Positions 1 through 4,021 of a stretch of DNA of 6,529 nt are shown piece by piece. Within the stretch, counting starts at the first letter, position 1; each line of letters opens with the position of its first letter. Under the pieces are notes generated by a model. That model had not been told where the DNA came from. It did not search any database and saw only the letters and a list, made by a program, of their open reading frames with translations. The DNA comes from Kiritimatiellia bacterium (GTDB taxonomy: Bacteria > Verrucomicrobiota > Kiritimatiellia > RFP12 > UBA3636): contig JAFSUV010000093.1 in the NCBI GenBank assembly GCA_017450425.1, positions 1-6,529 of the forward strand. Direction: 5' to 3'. A program made the translations under genes and the position numbers.

Positions 1-37
1 GCTCGTAGGCTTCGATCTTCGGCGCCGCGCCGGTCAT
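1..37 (-). CDS. 5' end of the next operon gene (cut by window edge); possibly a V-ATPase subunit
   Basis: An ATG at 37-35 on the minus strand opens a frame that reads MTGAAPKIEAYE and then leaves the window. It starts 13 nt after the TAG stop of the lipoprotein gene. An AGAGG Shine-Dalgarno-like sequence (52-48) overlaps that stop codon and lies 10 nt before the ATG, which supports a real, translationally linked start. Twelve residues are too few to identify a family. By operon logic the V-ATPase catalytic subunit A would be expected after subunit E and DUF2764, and its N-terminus could fit, but this is inference from gene order only. Confidence 0.5.
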   Translation of the reverse strand, partial: MTGAAPKIEAYE

Positions 38-50
38 GGAGCGCACGCCT

Positions 51-1508
51 CTACTCATCGTTGCCGAGCAACCACTGGAGCCGCCATTTGAGCGGCCCGC
101 CGTCTTTGCGCGAAAGAGCCGCAAAGCCGCCGAGGAGCGACCAGTCCCACTCGTCGCCATCGCCGTGGCCGCTGCGCCACAGCCCCCACAGCGCTTCGTG
201 ATCGACACGCGTTTTTTCACCGTCCGCGCCGGTGTTTTCGCCGCGCGTGTAGAGCGTGAACATCCCGAGAAGATTCCTTTCGAGCGGGCCGGCGCGCTTC
301 TGGAGGGAAAAGTCCGGTATTTTGGTGAATCGGCGCGAGTCGTCGTACCGGCGCGACCAGAGCGGCCACACGCGGGTGTAGCGCTCCTGAAGCGAATAGC
401 CGCCTTCGGCGCCGGGATCGGCCTTTTCGGAAAGGGACGAATGATAGACCGGGAAGAGCGTCCATTCGCGCTTGCGCCACTTGTCGGTATCGAGCTTGCG
501 ATCGCTCCAGAACGGCCACATCACGGTGTGCGTCTCGGCCTTGCCGTCGCTGCGCCAGCGGTGCGACCAGAACGGCAGGAAGCGGCGGCGGTGGCCCGTC
601 TTGTCGTCCGCCACGAGCACCAGCGGCCACGGCGCCCACGTCTTGCGGTACATCGGGGTCTTCCCGCGGCCGCGCGCGTGCGAGAAGAACGGCGGCAGGA
701 AATACCAGGCGCTCTCGTTCACGCTCGTCGCGTGGCCGACGAGGGGCCACAGCATCCATTCCGTGCCGGGATTGACGCCCACGCGGCGCGACTCGGTCCA
801 AAGCGGCCACAGGACGAACGATGCGTCGTAGTGGTCTTCAAAGTGCGACCTTCCCCACAGCGGAAAAATGCGGATTGCGTCCCGGCGCGGCCCGGTCTGG
901 CGCTGGATGACGGGCCAGAGGACGCTCCACGACCGGTTTCCGTTGCGTTCCCAGGCGACCCACGCGGGAAACAGCGCGAAGGAAATCTTGTCGTAGTACA
1001 TTTCCCGTATCGAGCCGCCGAGCGGGAAAAGCGCGGCGTAGTCGTCGCCTTGCTTGGACGTGCCGGAAAACCAGAACGGGAAGAGCCACGTCCGCTCCTG
1101 CACCGAAGTGCGCTGCGTCTCGTCCTTTGTCATGCCGGAAAAAACGAGGAAACGCCACGCGGTCTGCCCGGCGCGTTCACTGCGCGAATAGATCGGCCAG
1201 AACCACTCGGACAGCGCCGTGCCCGGCTCGGAAGCCTCTATCCGCGTGTGCAGGAGAGGCCGCCACGATTCGCGGCGCGCGCCGTCCGCCGTGCTGACCT
1301 GCTCCCAAAACGGGCCCGCCTTGCGAACCTGCGCGATTTTCCGTGCGCCGGGATCGCCCTTCCACGTAAGGTGCGCGTCGCGCGCCATGCCCGTCGGAGG
1401 CGAAGCGCACCCGCAAATGAACCCCGCCGCCATGGCGCACGCAATGGCGGCCGCCGCCTTCGCCTTTAGGCCGCCGGCCGATGCCGTTTTTCCGCTGTTG
1501 ATGTGCAT
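51..1508 (-). CDS. Trp-rich repeat lipoprotein of unknown function
   Basis: The product is 485 aa and I do not recognise a named family. The N-terminus has a basic stretch, an Ala-rich hydrophobic core (about residues 18-31) and a lipobox-like ICGC, so Cys34 is the likely lipidated residue. This predicts a lipoprotein anchored in the inner or outer membrane. From about residue 100 to 385 a short motif recurs, of the form hydrophobic-(W/F/L)-P-(L/F/V)-(W/Y/F) followed by Ser/Arg (WPIYSRS, FPFWFSG, FPLWGRS, WPLWTES, LPFWSHR, WPFWSDR, WPLWSRR). The Pro positions are 105, 144, 162, 181, 199, 216, 235, 255, 272, 295, 312, 332, 353 and 382, mostly 17-23 residues apart. Degenerate copies lie near 122, 418 and 442. 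Trp makes up about 7% (34 residues). The period and aromatic content suggest a repeated beta-hairpin or beta-sheet structure, which is inference. Similar aromatic-Pro repeat proteins of unknown role are common in PVC genomes, as far as I recall. It lies 36 nt after the preceding gene and has no good Shine-Dalgarno; the ATG at 1508 is chosen because it gives a proper signal peptide. Confidence 0.88.
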   Translation of the reverse strand: MHINSGKTASAGGLKAKAAAAIACAMAAGFICGCASPPTGMARDAHLTWKGDPGARKIAQVRKAGPFWEQVSTADGARRESWRPLLHTRIEASEPGTALSEWFWPIYSRSERAGQTAWRFLVFSGMTKDETQRTSVQERTWLFPFWFSGTSKQGDDYAALFPLGGSIREMYYDKISFALFPAWVAWERNGNRSWSVLWPVIQRQTGPRRDAIRIFPLWGRSHFEDHYDASFVLWPLWTESRRVGVNPGTEWMLWPLVGHATSVNESAWYFLPPFFSHARGRGKTPMYRKTWAPWPLVLVADDKTGHRRRFLPFWSHRWRSDGKAETHTVMWPFWSDRKLDTDKWRKREWTLFPVYHSSLSEKADPGAEGGYSLQERYTRVWPLWSRRYDDSRRFTKIPDFSLQKRAGPLERNLLGMFTLYTRGENTGADGEKTRVDHEALWGLWRSGHGDGDEWDWSLLGGFAALSRKDGGPLKWRLQWLLGNDE

Positions 1509-1544
1509 TTTCGCTTGGGCAGAGAGGTTTGGATGGAAACGCCT

Positions 1545-2675
1545 TCAGTGTATGCCGGCGCGATCGAGCAGTTCCGTGAAGAGGCCGTCCGGCGCGTCGG
1601 CGAGGCTTGAAAGCGGCGGCACGTCCGAAACTCCCCTTTGCGCAAAGAACGAAACCAGTTTTCCGTAGAGAATCCCGGCCGCCGCGGTTTCGCCTTGCGC
1701 GAGGCGTATCAGGATCGCGTCGTGGAGCCAGCCGATGTAGGCGTGGCGGACGCCGCCGAAGGAATGCTCGCGCATCGTCTCTTCGAGGTACTCGCCCGCG
1801 GCATCGAGAAGCGCGAAGTTCGGCTCCGCGCCGAACTGCCAGTTTTCGTCTGCGGCGTCGCCCTTGAGCAACCCGTGGTGGCGGATCATCGAAAGAAGCG
1901 CCGAATAGACCATGCGCCGGCAGGAGAGCCGTTCGCGGCTCGTCGTGGCGTCTTCGAGCGCAAGCGCCCCCCAGTAGAGCGTCGAGGCTTCCGGCATCCG
2001 CCAGTCGATCTTCCCGAAACGCGCTTCGAGCCGCCGCATGAACGCGGCATCCATCTTGAGCGCCGAGGCCAGCTCGCCCGCCTGCATCGACAAAACGGGC
2101 GGAGCCGAGCCGTCCGGCTCGAGCCAGCCTGCGATTTCCCGCGCCCAGCTCGTGCGGTAGAACCCCGCCGCGCTGTCGGAATCCGTCCCGATTTTATGCA
2201 AGAAAAGCCAGGCCAGCTCGCGCTTGATTTCCGGCGAATCCGGATTCATGGCGACACCGCTGTCGCGAAGAAGCGCGACGGCGTTTTCGACCCAGCGCCA
2301 GCGGTCGTCCGGCCTGCCCAGCAAGACCGTCACATTGTACGCAAGGTTCCAGGCGTGGAAACTCCACACTTCTGGCGATTCCGGCTCCAGCGCCGTTATC
2401 CACTCGGAGAGCTGGACGAGCTCGACGAATCGCCGCTCCTCCTGAAGCCGGCCGGCGCGGAGCCACAGCAAGTCGGCCGCCACGCCGCGGAAGCCGCCGA
2501 GAATGACGCTCGAAAGCGCGGCGACCGAGCGGGCGCCGCCGCCGGCCGCCACGACCGCTTCGGCGCTTTTGCCGGCGCCGCCGCGGCTTTTTTTCGCCCG
2601 CATCGCCTCGCCGGCGACTGCCGCCGCGAGCATCGCGGCCACACCGCAAACGAGCGCTTTCGGGATCGGCTTCAT
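1545..2675 (-). CDS. Membrane-anchored helical TPR-like protein, unknown function
   Basis: The product is 376 aa. The ATG at 2675-2673 shares one base with the upstream TGA stop (TGATG) and has a GAAGGGG Shine-Dalgarno-like run at 2684-2678, so translation is probably coupled to the DUF2764 gene. The frame stays open much further upstream, but that part is Arg-rich and antisense-like or out-of-frame to the upstream gene, so I reject the longer start. Residues about 7-22 form one hydrophobic segment, probably an uncleaved signal anchor, followed by a Gly/Ala-rich linker. Then come conserved-looking blocks: GFRGVAADLLWLRAG (61-75), WITALEPESPEVW (92-104) running into HAWNLAYN (107-114), and NPDSPEIKRELAWLFLHKIG (144-163). 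These resemble TPR-like hypothetical proteins of PVC and deltaproteobacterial genomes, in which a helical solenoid follows a membrane anchor. No catalytic motif is visible. A scaffolding role at the envelope is only a guess. Confidence 0.87.
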   Translation of the reverse strand: MKPIPKALVCGVAAMLAAAVAGEAMRAKKSRGGAGKSAEAVVAAGGGARSVAALSSVILGGFRGVAADLLWLRAGRLQEERRFVELVQLSEWITALEPESPEVWSFHAWNLAYNVTVLLGRPDDRWRWVENAVALLRDSGVAMNPDSPEIKRELAWLFLHKIGTDSDSAAGFYRTSWAREIAGWLEPDGSAPPVLSMQAGELASALKMDAAFMRRLEARFGKIDWRMPEASTLYWGALALEDATTSRERLSCRRMVYSALLSMIRHHGLLKGDAADENWQFGAEPNFALLDAAGEYLEETMREHSFGGVRHAYIGWLHDAILIRLAQGETAAAGILYGKLVSFFAQRGVSDVPPLSSLADAPDGLFTELLDRAGIH

Positions 2676-3214
2676 CACCCCTTCACCGCCGCGTCGAACG
2701 CGGCAAGTCCGGCTTCGGCGTCGATTGCGGCCAGGTCCGACAATAGCCCGAGCCGCACGGCCCAGGCCAGCACCGCCGACGCCGAAAATGCGTCGGCTCC
2801 GGCGATTTCGCCGGCGAGATCCCACTTGAGGCGCGCGAGCGCGACGTGGCGGCGCAGCGGATCGGACTCCTGGTACGCCGCGGCGACCCCGGCCTCGACG
2901 GACGAGTGCCAGTCGCCGTGCGGACGCGGCGAAAACTGTACCGACGCGCCTCCGCCGCCGGCGGCGCTTTTCGACTTCTCGCGGTTCGCGATGCGGCGCT
3001 TTGCCACGGCGTTGGCGATTTCGACGAGACAGTCCCGCCACCTGACTGCGAACGGGTGCTGCGATTCGCCGCCGGCGACCAATGCCCGCAACGCATCGAA
3101 ATCATCTTTTTCGAGCACCCCTTCAGCCGCCGCCAGGAGCGCATCGCCGCCGAACGGCGGTTTGTCGCCGAACTTCAGCAGCGGAAGCGTCGAAGCGAAA
3201 TACTCGTAGGACAT
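2675..3214 (-). CDS. DUF2764 family protein, V-ATPase operon-associated
   Basis: The product is 179 aa. Its N-terminus, MSYEYFASTLPLLKFGDKPP, matches what I know of the DUF2764 family (YYF.A.LP.L.f...PPF), whose genes sit between subunits E and A in bacterial V-type ATPase operons such as those of Chlamydia and Bacteroidetes. Further support comes from a helical region with RWRDCLVEIANAVAKRR (58-74), typical of the family's W/R-rich helix, and from the later block ESDPLRRHVALARLKWDL (116-133). A Gly-rich linker lies at about 81-90. It is soluble, with no signal peptide. The molecular role is unknown; association with or assembly of the ATPase is inferred from context. It looks shorter than many relatives, which I recall as about 250 aa or more. 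The start is set by an AAGGA Shine-Dalgarno (3226-3222) lying inside the end of the subunit E gene, 7 nt before the ATG. The gap to the E stop is only 3 nt. Confidence 0.9.
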   Translation of the reverse strand: MSYEYFASTLPLLKFGDKPPFGGDALLAAAEGVLEKDDFDALRALVAGGESQHPFAVRWRDCLVEIANAVAKRRIANREKSKSAAGGGGASVQFSPRPHGDWHSSVEAGVAAAYQESDPLRRHVALARLKWDLAGEIAGADAFSASAVLAWAVRLGLLSDLAAIDAEAGLAAFDAAVKG

Positions 3215-3217
3215 GAC

Positions 3218-3832
3218 TCAGTCCTTGGACGCAAAAACGATTTTCGCGAGCGCGGGGCGGATCGACGCGGCGAGGGCGTCGCGTATCGCTTCGGCGGTGA
3301 AATCGTGCTCGACGCGGCCGTCTTTGAGGAAAAGCCTGAAGCCGGCGGAAACGCCGTCGGACGCCTCCACCGAAAAGCCTTCGCCCGAACCGGCTTTCGC
3401 CACGGCCGAAGAAAGCAGCGCGGCCGCGACCGCGTCGGCGTCCGCGGCGGCGACATGGACTTCGCCCCCGCCGGTTTCGCCGGTTTCGCGCAGCCCGGCG
3501 ATGGCCGATTCGATGCACCGGGCAAGCAGACCCTTGTCGGAAAGCGCCGCCGAAACATCGCGAAGAAGCAGGCCCTCAAACGTCCTGTCTATGTCGCCTC
3601 TCAACTTCAGCATCACGTCGCGAGTGGCCTGGCGCAGCGATTCTTCGGCCCGCGCGGTGAGCTTGGCAGCGGCGTCCTGCGCCTCCTGCGCCGTTTCCGA
3701 CGCCTTTTTTTCCGCCTCGGAAACGATCCTTGCGGCCTCGGCCTTGGCCACGATTTCGGCCGCCGCGGCATTGGCCTTGGCTATGCCCTCGGACTGGATT
3801 TTTTCGAGAAGCGGTTGCAATTCTTCCTGCAT
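3218..3832 (-). CDS. atpE: V-type ATP synthase subunit E
   Basis: The product is 204 aa, the normal size for this subunit. Subunit E is part of the peripheral stalk (stator) that holds the catalytic A3B3 head against the membrane sector of the H+ or Na+ translocating V/A-type ATPase, on the cytoplasmic face. Residues about 1-95 form a long Ala/Glu/Lys-rich helix (KANAAAAEIVAKAEAARIV, then SEAEKKASETAQEAQDAAAK) typical of the coiled-coil stalk, which pairs with subunit G/H. Residues about 125-204 form the alpha/beta head-binding domain, with GFRLFLKDGRVEHDFTAEAI (164-183) followed by a helix ending in LAKIVF, a hallmark of bacterial subunit E. The start ATG (3832-3830) has AGGGG (3844-3840) at 7 nt spacing. 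The frame is open upstream, but that extension is Arg/Gln-rich, crosses the promoter and shadows the divergent gene. It is the first gene of the operon. The symbol follows the V-ATPase (atpE/ntpE) convention, not the F-type c subunit. Confidence 0.92.
   Translation of the reverse strand: MQEELQPLLEKIQSEGIAKANAAAAEIVAKAEAARIVSEAEKKASETAQEAQDAAAKLTARAEESLRQATRDVMLKLRGDIDRTFEGLLLRDVSAALSDKGLLARCIESAIAGLRETGETGGGEVHVAAADADAVAAALLSSAVAKAGSGEGFSVEASDGVSAGFRLFLKDGRVEHDFTAEAIRDALAASIRPALAKIVFASKD
3222..3226 (-). promoter_or_regulatory. Shine-Dalgarno of the DUF2764 gene
   Basis: AAGGA on the minus strand, 7 nt before the ATG at 3214. It is embedded in the last codons of the subunit E gene, so initiation of DUF2764 is likely coupled to termination of subunit E. 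Confidence 0.75.
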
Positions 3833-3839
3833 GGTGAAA

Positions 3840-3844
3840 CCCCT
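3840..3844 (-). promoter_or_regulatory. Shine-Dalgarno of the V-ATPase subunit E gene
   Basis: AGGGG on the minus strand, 7 nt before the ATG at 3832. It decides the start of subunit E against the much longer open frame upstream. Confidence 0.75.
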
Positions 3845-3874
3845 GTTTCGGTTCGCGTGTGCGTGTCGCCCGTC

Positions 3875-3903
3875 ATTATAGTTGCCTTCCCGCCCCAAAT
3901 CAA
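3875..3903 (-). promoter_or_regulatory. Predicted sigma70-type promoter of the V-ATPase operon
   Basis: On the minus strand a TTGATT -35 element (3903-3898) and a perfect TATAAT -10 element (3880-3875) are separated by exactly 17 nt. The expected transcription start is near 3868, giving a leader of about 36 nt that contains the AGGGG ribosome site of subunit E. It stands out as an AT-rich island in GC-rich surroundings. This is consensus matching by eye. Confidence 0.75.
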
Positions 3904-3909
3904 GCCTCC

Positions 3910-3919
3910 CGTGCGCACG
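3910..3919. repeat. 10-bp palindrome between the divergent promoters
   Basis: CGTGCGCACG is a perfect inverted repeat lying between the two outward-facing -35 elements (3903 and 3962). The position would suit an operator serving one or both promoters. Such GC palindromes also occur by chance in GC-rich DNA, so regulatory function is speculative. Confidence 0.35.
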
Positions 3920-3961
3920 CATCCTCATTCCGGTTTTCGCTGGACGCACCCGGAGACTGGC

Positions 3962-3990
3962 TTGCGGGAAATCTTGCGTTTTGATATCAT
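3962..3990 (+). promoter_or_regulatory. Predicted sigma70-type promoter of the membrane/TPR gene
   Basis: A TTGCGG -35-like element (3962-3967) and a TATCAT -10 element (3985-3990, five of six consensus bases) are separated by 17 nt. The expected transcription start is near 3997, giving a leader of about 25 nt before the ATG at 4022. The palindrome TGATATCA (3982-3989) overlaps the -10 element, so a regulator could occlude it. The -35 match is weaker than that of the divergent promoter. Confidence 0.5.
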
Positions 3991-3997
3991 CGGAGTA

Positions 3998-4008
3998 GTT
4001 TGTCAAAC
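3998..4008. repeat. 11-bp palindrome at the predicted transcription start
   Basis: GTTTGTCAAAC has two 5-bp arms around a single central base. The loop is too short for an RNA hairpin, so if functional it would be a DNA operator. It sits right after the predicted -10 element of the plus-strand promoter. Confidence 0.35.
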
Positions 4009-4021
4009 GAATGTGCAACAC

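Noticed and set aside
36..1469. A 477-codon open frame on the plus strand opposite the lipoprotein gene
   Set aside because: Its product is Arg/Pro/Ala-rich without any domain, signal or ribosome site. It is the antisense reflection of the GC-rich third positions of the lipoprotein gene, which has a lipobox and ordered repeats.
1509..1544. Possible terminator or separate promoter between the TPR-like and lipoprotein genes
   Set aside because: No stem with a T-run and no recognisable -35/-10 pair is visible in these 36 nt; read-through is the simpler explanation.
2676..3041. Long N-terminal extension of the TPR-like gene
   Set aside because: The extension is extremely Arg-rich, overlaps the DUF2764 gene in another frame, and the ATG at 2675 has both a ribosome site and a signal anchor directly after it.
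1638..3209. A 523-codon plus-strand open frame opposite the TPR-like and DUF2764 genes
   Set aside because: It spans two well-supported minus-strand genes and their junction, is Arg-rich and low in complexity, and shows no family features.
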